A DNA stretch of 64,000 bases, from positions 124,001-188,000 of the forward strand of contig JAXIUW010000007.1 of the NCBI GenBank assembly GCA_035591015.1, given 5' to 3'. The notes under the pieces are model-generated. The model ran no database searches, was not told where the DNA came from, and saw only the letters and a list, made by a program, of their open reading frames with translations. Made by a program: the position numbers and the translations under genes. Positions 1 to 8,475 of this stretch are shown here, one piece after another. Origin of the DNA: Cephalothrix simula (Eukaryota; Nemertea; Palaeonemertea; Archinemertea; Cephalotrichidae). Position 1 is the stretch's first letter. Every line of letters begins with the position of its first letter.

Positions 1-470
1 ATGGAGTGCCTATTTTTGGCAATATGAAGCTCTCTCAAGAGCAGATTGAGCAACGGTGGACTGAGATTCATCAACCCTATGGCCACGGCATAGCTTCAAT
101 AATTGATGCTAAAGCGGATGCTAATTTAGTCTCTATCCACTCATATTCTCCGCAGCGCAGCGCAGATCAAGGGCTTAGACCATGGCTGATTGGGGTGTTG
201 TTTGGCACTCCAGATAGATTAAATGAGGCTATTATCAAGGGTTTGTGGCAGAAATTTCCACAGCATCAAATAGGCATCAATCAGCCCTACTCAATATCAG
301 ACACCGACTACACGCTGCCAATTCATGGTCTTGCTCGCCGTATTCCCTGTGCTTTGCTTGAATTTCGCCAAGATACGCTGAGCAATAATACGACTACACA
401 AGCTATGGCGATGATGATGGCCAAAATTCTGCTAGAGCAGTCTAGCCATACTTCATATTGCTCACGGTAG
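1..470 (+). CDS. N-formylglutamate amidohydrolase-like protein, 3' part
   Basis: This is the C-terminal part of a protein whose reading frame is open to the left edge, so the true start lies outside the window; a GTG at 6 is the first in-frame candidate start inside it. Motifs HSYSP, RPWLIGVLF, a QPYSISDTDYTLPIHG stretch and LLEFRQD match the FGase/HutG-like amidohydrolase family (hydrolysis of N-formylglutamate or a similar N-acyl amino acid). Family assignment rests on these motifs; the substrate is not determined. Its 3' end overlaps the convergent GGDEF gene by 29 bp. Confidence 0.75.
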   Translation, partial: GVPIFGNMKLSQEQIEQRWTEIHQPYGHGIASIIDAKADANLVSIHSYSPQRSADQGLRPWLIGVLFGTPDRLNEAIIKGLWQKFPQHQIGINQPYSISDTDYTLPIHGLARRIPCALLEFRQDTLSNNTTTQAMAMMMAKILLEQSSHTSYCSR

Positions 471-1428
471 CGGGGGCTTCACTAACCATATTGCGGCCAT
501 TGGTTTTTGAGGTATAAAGAGCTTTATCAGCCTCGGACATCAGAGAGTTTAGCGATACCTCAGCGAGTTCTATATCAGGATAAGAGGCGATTCCGATACT
601 AACGGTTACTGCAATGCGTTTGCCATTAAACACAAAGCGATACCCCTCTACCATTTGCCGTATTCGGTCGGCAGCCAGCCTTACGTTGCTAGATGAAAGA
701 TCTAAGATGGCCACGGCAAATTCTTCTCCGCCAATGCGGGCGATAATATCGTTCTTCCGTACCGCAGCCGCAAGTATTTGTGAAAACTTGATCAAAACAT
801 GATCACCGGCCTGATGGCCATGGAGATCATTAATGTTCTTAAAACGGTCTAGGTCTAGGTACAAAAGACTAATTCGCACCGGATTACGGTCTAACGAGCT
901 GAAGGTTTCTGACAATCTTTCAACAAAATAGCGCCGGTTATGCAGACCGGTTAAAGAATCGGTGATGGCCATTTTACCCAATTCTTCTTGAGCCAATAGC
1001 AGCTCTCGGTTAGTTTCTTTTAGCTTCTCGTTCTGAAGGTTTAGTTTTCTGAATTGATTGTGTAATCTAACCAGTACACTTACCCGTGCTTGAAGGTCCA
1101 TATTTGAAAATGGCTTAACAATATAGTCATCGCCACCAATTTCTAAGCCCTTAGCTATGGTTAGTGTGTCTTTACGATCTCCACTCAGAAACAATACAGG
1201 AATGCCACTAGTGTGGGGGTTTTGTTTAAGAGCCTTGCAAATCTCTAGGCTACGACCATCAGGCAGATCAATATTAAGCAAGATCACATCAGGAGTATTT
1301 CTCTGTGCCATCTCTAAAAGCTCATCGCTAGTGGTTGCAGACGCTATTTTGTGGCCGTCATAACCCAAAATAGTGCTTACAAGCAGAGCGTTACTTTTTG
1401 TATCTTCAGCAATTAATACGTTAGCCAC
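442..1428 (-). CDS. PleD-like response regulator with GGDEF (diguanylate cyclase) domain
   Basis: The protein (328 aa) has an N-terminal receiver domain (about residues 3-120), a short coiled linker (125-155) and a GGDEF domain (155-320) that would make cyclic di-GMP. The active loop reads RIGGEEF (231-237), and an RxxD motif (RKND, 224-227) sits where the inhibitory I-site is expected, so the cyclase looks intact and product-inhibited. In the receiver, acidic E8/D9, S82 and K105 are in place, but the phospho-acceptor position in DVILLNIDLP is Asn52 instead of Asp. The receiver is therefore probably not phosphorylated in the usual way. No kinase gene lies beside it. Confidence 0.92.
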   Translation of the reverse strand: MANVLIAEDTKSNALLVSTILGYDGHKIASATTSDELLEMAQRNTPDVILLNIDLPDGRSLEICKALKQNPHTSGIPVLFLSGDRKDTLTIAKGLEIGGDDYIVKPFSNMDLQARVSVLVRLHNQFRKLNLQNEKLKETNRELLLAQEELGKMAITDSLTGLHNRRYFVERLSETFSSLDRNPVRISLLYLDLDRFKNINDLHGHQAGDHVLIKFSQILAAAVRKNDIIARIGGEEFAVAILDLSSSNVRLAADRIRQMVEGYRFVFNGKRIAVTVSIGIASYPDIELAEVSLNSLMSEADKALYTSKTNGRNMVSEAPATVSNMKYG

Positions 1429-1747
1429 TTTAGTTTTTGTATATTCAGTGTATTCAATTCAACACAATGCAAAAACAATGAAACATCGCAAACTGTATGC
1501 CATTCAATCACATATGATTATAACGCATTTTTGAAGTAAATTTAACTATTAATTTTATTACAGGCATGGTCACTATAGAGTATTTTACCAGAGCTAGCTT
1601 AGAGTTCATCATAGTCAAACATGAATTATATTAATCTTATCAATTGTATAGCCTATGTTTTGATTGAAAGTTATTTATGGGGCAGTTTTTTACTTTTCTA
1701 GCAGAATGCACCCATCTACATAGATAGAACGTAAAAATAAAAGGGTA
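1429..1747. other. Divergent intergenic region, no gene seen
   Basis: AT-rich gap between the divergent GGDEF gene and the SufR-like gene; it should hold the promoters of both. I see no small ORF with a ribosome-binding site, no RNA gene and no strong hairpin. Confidence 0.5.
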
Positions 1748-2416
1748 TTGCATAGAAGTAGCGTCCAAGGGCATAAACTGTGGATATATATGAGTATGGA
1801 CGTAAGTCAAATCGGATCAACCAAGCTAGAAATTTTAAGAATTATCCTCAACAAAGATTGTAGTATACTTGAGCTTTCTAAAGATTTGAATATGAGTGCA
1901 GCAGCGGTGAGGCAGCATATTCAGTATTTATTAGCAACAGATATGCTCGTTCGGCGTAAGTTTTCGTATAGACCGAGCAGGCCAACCTATATTTATTCTT
2001 TATCGGAGCGGGGTAAAGAGTTCTTTCCTAATCAATGCCGATTATTATTACGGTTAATTTTAGATGCCATGGTAGAGGCTGCATCAGAGCCTAAAAATCA
2101 TCAAGGGCTGATTGAAGATGCTGCAAATATTTTTGCTAGAGAGCACTCTAATATTCTTAATTTTATTGCCTTAGAGCATAGAAGTAGTGAGATAATAGCG
2201 TGGCTAAAAAAAGAGTTTAATCTAGACGCTCAGCCCACTGAAGACGGCAAGATAATTGTTAAGGCTTTAATTTGCCCCTTTAATAATAGCTCAGTATTCG
2301 CCAAGGGAGCTTGCGGTATTTTCTTTGATAAACTTTTATCAAAGTTGGGCAATGTCGCCAAAAGCACTGTCAGCAATGGTTCTACTTCAGGTTGCTGTAA
2401 CTTTGTGATTGGCTAG
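1748..2416 (+). CDS. SufR-like winged-helix transcription regulator
   Basis: An N-terminal DeoR/ArsR-type winged helix (about residues 22-90, with SILELSKDLNMSAAAVRQHIQYL as the recognition region) is followed by a C-terminal domain with Cys176 (ICPF), Cys189 (GACG) and Cys216-217 (SGCCNF). This cysteine spacing resembles SufR-type regulators, which bind an Fe-S cluster and control Fe-S assembly genes. That function is inferred from the layout; no suf or isc genes are in the window. The start is uncertain: TTG at 1748 has an AAGGG-like sequence very close, and ATG at 1790 would remove 14 residues ahead of the conserved part. Confidence 0.75.
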   Translation: MHRSSVQGHKLWIYMSMDVSQIGSTKLEILRIILNKDCSILELSKDLNMSAAAVRQHIQYLLATDMLVRRKFSYRPSRPTYIYSLSERGKEFFPNQCRLLLRLILDAMVEAASEPKNHQGLIEDAANIFAREHSNILNFIALEHRSSEIIAWLKKEFNLDAQPTEDGKIIVKALICPFNNSSVFAKGACGIFFDKLLSKLGNVAKSTVSNGSTSGCCNFVIG

Positions 2417-2434
2417 ATAGCTAAGTTATATTTG

Positions 2435-2535
2435 TCTGGTTACCTATTTATATAGTTATCTATTTATTTATCCAGCTATCTACCTAGCTATTTACATAGT
2501 TATCTATCTGGTTATCTGTCTGTCTGGCTATATAT
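2435..2535. repeat. Degenerate 12-bp tandem repeat
   Basis: The short gap between the SufR-like gene and smpB consists almost wholly of imperfect 12-bp units such as AGCTATCTACCT, AGCTATTTACAT, AGTTATCTATCT and GGTTATCTGTCT. It lies between convergent genes, so it forms both 3' ends. No stable terminator hairpin is visible in it. Confidence 0.75.
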
Positions 2536-2997
2536 TTATAATGAATCATAGTTGCCACGTTGTAGCTGGCGTTTAACACTGCGCTCTTTTATAGATTGGC
2601 GTTTATCATGCAGTTTTTTGCCTCTACCAAGCCCCAAGGCTAGTTTTAGGTAGCCATTTTTTAGATAGGCACGTAGCGGTATAATGCTGAGGCCTTTCTC
2701 TTGGCTTCTTCCATAAAGCCGATGCAACTCTTGGCGATGTAACAGCAGCTTACGGGGAGCGGTTGGTAAATGATTACTGCGGTTACCGTGTTCGTAGGGC
2801 GCAATATGAGCTCCGGTGAGGTAGAGCTCTAGCTTACTATCAAAGGCGCAGTAAGATTCTTTAAGGCTTAGTCCACCATTTCTAACGCTCTTTATTTCAG
2901 TGCCACTAAGCACTATTCCGGCCTCAAATTGGTCAAGTATTTCGTAGTTAAAGGTTGCGCTTTTGTTGGCAGCCATGATGGATTGTGTCTTCTTCAT
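2536..2997 (-). CDS. smpB: SsrA-binding protein SmpB
   Basis: SmpB (153 aa, normal length) binds tmRNA and delivers it to stalled ribosomes for trans-translation. Seen: the N-terminal NKSATFNYEILDQFEAGIVL region with GTEIKSVRNG, the ESYC and HIAPYEHGN motifs, and a basic C-terminal tail (LGRGKKLHDKRQSIKER) expected to enter the decoding centre. The start may be the first ATG or the internal M8 just before the conserved part. No tmRNA gene is in the adjacent gap. Confidence 0.97.
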   Translation of the reverse strand: MKKTQSIMAANKSATFNYEILDQFEAGIVLSGTEIKSVRNGGLSLKESYCAFDSKLELYLTGAHIAPYEHGNRSNHLPTAPRKLLLHRQELHRLYGRSQEKGLSIIPLRAYLKNGYLKLALGLGRGKKLHDKRQSIKERSVKRQLQRGNYDSL

Positions 2998-3041
2998 ACT
3001 ACAGCGGTTGACTTACGCTAATTGCCGCACCAGCTAAATAT

Positions 3042-3683
3042 TTATACAAAAACGATTGCCGGAAGAATAAAATCACCAATGCTCCACACAAAGCTAAAAA
3101 TAGGCAAGCCCATGACGCTCAGAAGAATTAAACCCATTAAAGCCAGTGTGCCATAGCGAGCATTAAACTCACGATAACGCCAAGCCATATTGCGACTTAG
3201 AAAGTAGGGTAAAATGTAGTGTCCATCAAGCGGCCCCAGCGGAATAAGATTAAACAGCATTAACAGCAGATTAATCTTGGCCAGATACACAAAAAAGAAC
3301 TGCGCTCCGCTGCCCTCAAACAAGCCTATTCCAGTTTTAAGACCTAAAACATATATATTGATAGAAATTACCGCCAAAATAAGATTAGCCCCCGGTCCCA
3401 TGGCTGAGACTAAAAGCTCTGCCCAACGTGAGTTGAAGTTGCTGGGATTAACCGGAACAGGCTTAGCATAGCCAAAGCCCACAAAAACAACCATCAGCAT
3501 GCCCATTAAATCAATATGAGCAATAGGGTTGACCGTCATGCGTCCCATTCTTTTGGCGGTATCATCACCAAACAGATATGCGGTTGCAGCATGGCCAAAC
3601 TCATGCAATGACAATGACATAATCAAAGCAATCATTATTAGGCCAAAAGCGGCATATTGACCATTAAAAAGTAGCTGTGTCAC
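3042..3683 (-). CDS. Site-2 protease family (M50) membrane metalloprotease
   Basis: A polytopic membrane protein of 213 aa with the zinc-binding HEFGH motif at residues 27-31 in the first membrane region, and NLIPLGPLDG near residue 145 supplying the third zinc ligand Asp. Both are hallmarks of the short prokaryotic M50 (rhomboid-like S2P) peptidases, which cut substrates within the membrane. The substrate is unknown. It sits between yggT and smpB on the same strand, with a 44-bp gap to smpB. Confidence 0.9.
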   Translation of the reverse strand: MTQLLFNGQYAAFGLIMIALIMSLSLHEFGHAATAYLFGDDTAKRMGRMTVNPIAHIDLMGMLMVVFVGFGYAKPVPVNPSNFNSRWAELLVSAMGPGANLILAVISINIYVLGLKTGIGLFEGSGAQFFFVYLAKINLLLMLFNLIPLGPLDGHYILPYFLSRNMAWRYREFNARYGTLALMGLILLSVMGLPIFSFVWSIGDFILPAIVFV

Positions 3684-4053
3684 GGAACAATATTAATTAT
3701 TAAAATCTGATATAGAACAATGCTCACACATAACTATACTTGAGTTTAGCCTTGCATGAAACTATTTGACACAGAAAGCAGACAATACGCCGATAGTATG
3801 CAGACAGTATGCAAACAGTATGCAAACAGAAAATTGAGTACTCTCCGCTTCTTTTTGCACAGAGCATAGACGCTCTTTTAGCATGCGTAGTACGCTGATC
3901 TATCGCCAGCCTTCTAATTTGCTCTGTGGTTTATCGGCCTATAGATGCGATAGGCATTGGCTATAGAATGCCCAAGCTCTAGCCCTTAAAAGAAACGCTA
4001 AAAGCCTTGCCGAAGCCATATAGAATAATCGGAAATGCTAGTAATGCGACCAA
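3684..4053. other. Intergenic region with an 11-bp tandem repeat
   Basis: No gene is seen here. Between 3795 and 3829 the unit AGTATGCARAC occurs three times in tandem. The rest is AT-rich sequence that could hold the promoter for the minus-strand protease gene. Confidence 0.55.
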
Positions 4054-4314
4054 CTAATAGAGCTTGCTAATTGTGCTTATCAACAAATTTTCGCTTAATT
4101 TAACAATGCCTATTGCCAAAATAGGTGATATATCAAAGCCTCCAATAGGTGGAATAATTGAGCGTAGAGGTGCCAAAACGGGCTCGGTTAAGCGGTGGAT
4201 AAGCCGATAGAATTCCGAGAATTGAAGCTGAGGCAACCACGACAATATAACTCTGGCAAAGATGAGCACATTAAGTGCTAAGGCGACAAAACTAATTATT
4301 TCAAGTAAGACCAT
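4054..4314 (-). CDS. YggT family membrane protein
   Basis: A small (86 aa) protein with two hydrophobic segments and the conserved ARVILSWLPQL and HRLTEPVLAPLRSIIPPIGGFDISP motifs of the YggT family, implicated in membrane or cell-division functions in several bacteria. It follows yggS by 21 bp on the same strand, the common yggS-yggT pairing, which supports co-transcription. Confidence 0.93.
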   Translation of the reverse strand: MVLLEIISFVALALNVLIFARVILSWLPQLQFSEFYRLIHRLTEPVLAPLRSIIPPIGGFDISPILAIGIVKLSENLLISTISKLY

Positions 4315-4335
4315 TATGCAGACTACGTTAGGTGT

Positions 4336-5184
4336 TTATAAGCTATGCCTCAAGCCGAAAATGGCACGACCAATGCGGATCATTGTTGAGCCTTCGGCTA
4401 GTGCCCAATGATAGTCGTTGCTCATGCCCATAGATACTACACTGAAGTGCTTATCCAGAGAATAGCGTTGCTTAATATTTTCAAAGGCACGGCGACAGCT
4501 CGCAAAACTGTGTCGAGTTTGCTGCTCTGTGGCCTCTGCTGGAGGAATGCACATTAAGCCGTCTAGCCTTAGATTACTAGAACTAAGAGCAAAATCGGTG
4601 AATGCGTATAGGTCATCAAGGTTTTTTAACCCCGATTTTTGGCCTTCAGCATCAAAATTGATTTGAGCAAGAACCGACAAAGGCTCAGCAGGCAAATACT
4701 CAGTAGAAAAAGATTTATTAGGCAACGGCTTATCAGTTAATAAATTAGCAGGCAGTGGTTTAGTAGATAGCGATTTAGCAGGCAACGTTTCAGACGGCAA
4801 CAACTTAGCAGACAATAATTTAGTAGACAATGACCTTACAGCATGTTGATTAAGACGGCGAAGCAATTTAATCGAATCTACGCTTTGAATAACATTAAAA
4901 CTTTTTGCAGCTAATGCGCTTTTATTGCTTTGCAAAGTTCCTACCATATGCCAGCGCACATGAGGTAAATGCGGCATTTTAGTTAGTGCCTCTTGCACTT
5001 TATTTTCACCAAAGTTAGTGCATCCAGCCTCAAAGGCAGCCTTAATGCGCTCTATACCAAAGGTTTTGCTTATTGCAACTAGGGTAACATCGCTAGTCTT
5101 CTGGCCATTAGCCACGCAAACAGTGCTTATTTTGTGATGTATTTTGGCTAAGTTTTCAGCAATGCTTTGGGTTACTTCTTCCAC
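4336..5184 (-). CDS. YggS family PLP-binding protein with a pentapeptide-repeat insertion
   Basis: PLP homeostasis protein of the YggS/PLPBP family. Lys40 in VAISKTF is the expected PLP-binding lysine, and MVGTLQSNK, GLMCIPP and SMGMSNDYHWALAEGSTMIRIGRAIFG are family motifs. At 282 aa it is about 50 residues longer than usual. The excess is residues 118-168, about ten tandem copies of a 5-residue unit (x-L-S/P-x-K/E/N), encoded by 15-bp repeats placed after the LLRRLN helix. The GTG start overlaps the upstream nuclease-fold gene by 13 bp, indicating translational coupling. Confidence 0.92.
   Translation of the reverse strand: MEEVTQSIAENLAKIHHKISTVCVANGQKTSDVTLVAISKTFGIERIKAAFEAGCTNFGENKVQEALTKMPHLPHVRWHMVGTLQSNKSALAAKSFNVIQSVDSIKLLRRLNQHAVRSLSTKLLSAKLLPSETLPAKSLSTKPLPANLLTDKPLPNKSFSTEYLPAEPLSVLAQINFDAEGQKSGLKNLDDLYAFTDFALSSSNLRLDGLMCIPPAEATEQQTRHSFASCRRAFENIKQRYSLDKHFSVVSMGMSNDYHWALAEGSTMIRIGRAIFGLRHSL
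4675..4833 (-). repeat. 15-bp coding minisatellite inside yggS
   Basis: On the plus strand the units read like TTAGCAGGCAGTGGT, TTAGTAGATAGCGAT and TTAGCAGACAATAAT: about ten imperfect copies of 15 bp. The period is a multiple of three, so the reading frame is kept and a pentapeptide repeat is inserted into YggS. Confidence 0.8.
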
Positions 5185-5864
5185 AATCCTAACTTATTTT
5201 TCCGGGCATGGCTTTCAGCCAGACGATAGCGTTCTAGCGGTTTTTCGCCATCCAAAACATAAAAACTAAGACCTCTACCGATAATCCATTCATTCAGTAC
5301 AATTTTATCGTAGATTACTGTGCCCAATAATATTTTGCCGGCCATGCGCTTGAATTTTACGGTAACCAGGCGATGCATAATAAATGACTGAATCTCGTGG
5401 ACAGCCTGTTTATTAAACTGCTGATAAAACTTTGCGCCACGTAATCGCGCAACTTCAGTGCCAATGTGTTTCAGCCATACCCTAACACTGCCTTGGCGTT
5501 GGTCTATGTCATTGGCTGAGGCTATCTCGGCCAGAGCGGCTAAGGTTGGGGGATGATCAATTTTAATCCAGAATGATTTTGGACTATCCACTCTCAAGAC
5601 TATGCCTGAAAGCTCGCCCTGCATGGTCGCTTCTGACCATTGGAGTCGCTTTTGAATTTCTTGGGTAAGGTTAAACTTGGGTTTATGATAATGATAAGAG
5701 CCGTTTTCACCAATATGGCCACCAAACTTATCAAGCTCTCCCGGATCAGCCAAGCCAACTCTGGCAAAGCACCACAGCATTAGCATTATGCCCATTACTA
5801 GTTTGAGAGCTTTTGGCAAGGTCTTATTTATTGTATTAAATGTTGCGAGTTTTGGCGTACTCAT
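5172..5864 (-). CDS. Exported protein with YHYH motif and nuclease (SNase)-like fold
   Basis: A hydrophobic segment at about residues 19-38 suggests a signal peptide. It is followed by GELDKFGGH-x7-SYHYHKP, the YHYH domain often found on secreted nuclease-like proteins. From residue 80 the order of segments (GEL.GIVLRVDS, A..AL, GTVIYDK..LNEWIIGRGLSFY, ARKNKLGLW) resembles a staphylococcal-nuclease OB fold. I do not see the canonical catalytic Arg/Glu set, so activity is doubtful. Its ATG overlaps the upstream stop (TAATG), so the two are probably translated together. Confidence 0.7.
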   Translation of the reverse strand: MSTPKLATFNTINKTLPKALKLVMGIMLMLWCFARVGLADPGELDKFGGHIGENGSYHYHKPKFNLTQEIQKRLQWSEATMQGELSGIVLRVDSPKSFWIKIDHPPTLAALAEIASANDIDQRQGSVRVWLKHIGTEVARLRGAKFYQQFNKQAVHEIQSFIMHRLVTVKFKRMAGKILLGTVIYDKIVLNEWIIGRGLSFYVLDGEKPLERYRLAESHARKNKLGLWKK

Positions 5865-7063
5865 TAGGGATTGCTGCCATCGGCAGTGCTATCGTCAGCA
5901 TTATCATTGCGGACTAGGGTTATGCGATTGCTGGTAACTTCTTCAATAGAATAGGGCAAGCGGCGACGTTTAAGAGAGCTTAACAAGCCGTTAGCCATGC
6001 TTAGGCTAGATTGGTGCGATATAACCTCTAATAATGCAGTATTGTCTTTGAAAGAGAGCAACTCAACTCGGCTTACGCCTGCGCCAGCAGAGGCAAGTTT
6101 CTGTAATTCTTCTAATTCTGTAAAGGAGGTGTTGCGAATAACAACATCAATAGAGCTGCCCTGACTGCTCTCTTTAATCCACTTCGTACTTAGTTGTTCT
6201 TTAAGCGGAATAACAATTTTGTCAATTGCACGCTCAAAGCCATTAACCACTGCTGATGTTCTAGTTACGCCCATTCCACGAGCCTCAACCACTGAAGATG
6301 CCAATATTTGTTTATTTTCAACGGCGATTGACTGTAAATTAACAAAAACATCAATCAGCACAAAGCTATCTTTTTTGCGAGCATTGCTAGCCTCAGCATT
6401 GCCAATAATCAATATTTCTGTGCCGTTGTCTTGGGCCATGGTCATCAAAGCCCGCTTAGCTCTTTCCGAATAGCCGCCACTGGGCAATGAAGACGGTTCA
6501 ATAAAAGTAAAACCCTCCTTTAGCAACTGAGCACTCAAAAAACGACCAGCACGATTATTAACGCTAAGCGTGGGGTTACCATCGGCATCCTCGGCAACTT
6601 CGTATATAACCAGCATCAGCCGAGGCATACCCACTCGGTCGTAGAGATTTTCTAAAGAATCCTGCACCGCATCAATAAAGCGACTCTTAACTACGAAGGC
6701 GGTAATGGCAACTTTGTATTCGTTGCCCGATAAAGCCTCTTCATCAATTACATATGACTGAATATAGCCATCACTACGGCTTAAAATCTCATCACGAACT
6801 AGCTCGTAGTCGCTAAGTAAGCTACCCGAGGCCATAAATGCGCCGGCAGCTTCTTCTACGGCTAAGCGTTGAGCTTCTGCCAAGGCTGTTCGGCGTGCAT
6901 TAGCTCGGTTGCCATCTAACGGGGCATAGCCAACGGTGCTAACCTCATAAACATTGGTTGCTTGCGGTTCAACTGCCTTGGCCGATACGGTTGCCAGTAC
7001 AGCCATCAGTAAAGCAATCAGTAATGTTATAGAAAACTTTATAGAAGGCGCAGACCAGTGCAT
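5864..7063 (-). CDS. Exported FlgT_N/LPP20-like protein
   Basis: The start chosen is the ATG at 7063, preceded by GAGTGAG and followed by a clear signal peptide (SIKFSITLLIALLMAVLATVSAKA). The mature N-terminus has A-rich, R-rich helices (ANARRTALAEAQRLAVEEAAGAF) then ILSRSDGYIQSYVI and YKVAITAFV. This pattern is typical of the FlgT N-terminal/LPP20-type domain found in flagellar outer-ring and some unrelated envelope proteins. A C-terminal part (about residues 200-390) contains repeated alpha/beta segments I cannot name. Flagellar function is possible but not shown, since the flagellar genes are 46 kb away. Confidence 0.65.
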   Translation of the reverse strand: MHWSAPSIKFSITLLIALLMAVLATVSAKAVEPQATNVYEVSTVGYAPLDGNRANARRTALAEAQRLAVEEAAGAFMASGSLLSDYELVRDEILSRSDGYIQSYVIDEEALSGNEYKVAITAFVVKSRFIDAVQDSLENLYDRVGMPRLMLVIYEVAEDADGNPTLSVNNRAGRFLSAQLLKEGFTFIEPSSLPSGGYSERAKRALMTMAQDNGTEILIIGNAEASNARKKDSFVLIDVFVNLQSIAVENKQILASSVVEARGMGVTRTSAVVNGFERAIDKIVIPLKEQLSTKWIKESSQGSSIDVVIRNTSFTELEELQKLASAGAGVSRVELLSFKDNTALLEVISHQSSLSMANGLLSSLKRRRLPYSIEEVTSNRITLVRNDNADDSTADGSNP

Positions 7064-7194
7064 GAGGCTCACTCTATTTTGGATTAATAAATAATATAAG
7101 TATATTAGATAAATAGCAGATAAATGTTGTACAGCCTGTAATTTAACACAAATGCTTATAAAGCCAGCACAGTATAGCACGATGAGCTTATGAG

Positions 7195-8475
7195 CTAAAG
7201 TAAGGCAGTGGCTAATTCTTTTATGGCCAAGCGTTGCTCGGTGTGGCTGGCTAAATTGCGGATGACTACGTAACCTTGTTGTAGCTCATCAGGCATGACT
7301 AAAATAAGATTATTAGGTATCGCTTCTTTGGCATAATGAGCGATAGACTTAGACAACCCCCGATACGATGCATCAAGGTCAGACCAGTGCTTATGCTTGC
7401 GTAACGTGGCCAAAATATTTAGAGCTGTCGGTAGCTCGGCGTCAGAATAGGGAATAACCACATAACTTAGCTGTTTCTGTAGGGGCGGTGTAAGCCCAAG
7501 GCTGTCTAGCAATTCGGTAATCACCACATCACCAAAGCCAAAGCCAATGGCTGGCAAGCTGTTTTTATCATCAGAAAGCAAGCTATCATAGCGACCTCCG
7601 CCAGCAATAGCCCGCAGATTTTCTGTTTTAGAGCGCACCTCAAACACGGTTGAGGTGTAATAGGCTAGACCACGCACCGTTGAAAGATCAATGCGTAGGT
7701 AGTCGCCAAAACCGGTTTGAGTAAGAGCCTCAACCACATGGCCTAAGTTGCCTGAATAGTCTATGTCTAGAGCATCTAACTGCGGACTGTCGAGGTTTAA
7801 GAACTGCTCAATTGCCGCAATTTGAGGCGTAGTTAAGCCAGCTTCGGTCAGCATTGAGGCCAAGGCTGCTGCGCTTAGTTTATCGTGCTTATCAATTATG
7901 ATTAAGGTTGGCGTTAAGAGATGTTTGGGAACTCCGGCTTTTTGCAACAAAGCGGTTATGATGGCACGGTCATTGAGGCGAATCTCAATCTGTTCGGCAC
8001 TTAAGCCCATATCGTTAAGTGCTGTAATCAGTAATTGCAGAATTTCAACTTCGGCAAGATGCCCTTTGTGGCCAATGATGTCTGCATTCCATTGATAATG
8101 CTCACGCTTTCTGCCTTTGGTCATTCTTTCATAACGAAAGCACTGGCCAATAGTGAACCATTTTAGAGGCAATTTTAGGCTGTGCCGATGTCGCATAACC
8201 ATCCGTGCCAGCGTAGGCGTAAACTCTGGTCTTAAGACTAGTTGTCGCTGACTTTTGTCGGCAAATGCATACATTTGCTCGCTAATTTCTTCACCATCTT
8301 TATGCTGATAGAGGCTGGCATGTTCAACGATTGAGGCATCGTACTCTTCAAAGCCATACAATAATGAATTGCGCCGAAAAATATCAAACAACCAATTTCT
8401 GCAACGCATGGCATCCGGATAAAAATCTCGCATGCCTTTAACGGGGCGTAACTCTTTGGTAGTCAAGGTGGTCAT
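7195..8475 (-). CDS. hisS: Histidyl-tRNA synthetase
   Basis: Class II aminoacyl-tRNA synthetase charging tRNA-His. Motif 2 (QCFRYERMTKGRKREHYQWNADI), the HisA motif (RGLAYYTSTVFE, then AGGGRYDSL) and the motif 3 region (IGFGFGDVV) are all present, followed by the anticodon-binding domain (LSYVVIPYSD onward). Length is normal at about 426 aa. I chose the ATG at 8475 because it overlaps the stop of the transaldolase gene as ATGA; a TTG at 8484 is an alternative. Confidence 0.96.
   Translation of the reverse strand: MTTLTTKELRPVKGMRDFYPDAMRCRNWLFDIFRRNSLLYGFEEYDASIVEHASLYQHKDGEEISEQMYAFADKSQRQLVLRPEFTPTLARMVMRHRHSLKLPLKWFTIGQCFRYERMTKGRKREHYQWNADIIGHKGHLAEVEILQLLITALNDMGLSAEQIEIRLNDRAIITALLQKAGVPKHLLTPTLIIIDKHDKLSAAALASMLTEAGLTTPQIAAIEQFLNLDSPQLDALDIDYSGNLGHVVEALTQTGFGDYLRIDLSTVRGLAYYTSTVFEVRSKTENLRAIAGGGRYDSLLSDDKNSLPAIGFGFGDVVITELLDSLGLTPPLQKQLSYVVIPYSDAELPTALNILATLRKHKHWSDLDASYRGLSKSIAHYAKEAIPNNLILVMPDELQQGYVVIRNLASHTEQRLAIKELATALL

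Noticed and set aside
2417-2535. tmRNA gene beside smpB
   Set aside because: The gap is too short and filled with the 12-bp repeat.
3795-3829. CRISPR array
   Set aside because: The 11-bp units are directly adjacent with no spacers, as in the other short tandem tracts.
7064-7180. Longer N-terminus of the FlgT_N-like protein
   Set aside because: The extension is hydrophobic non-conserved sequence ahead of a proper signal peptide with its own ribosome-binding site.
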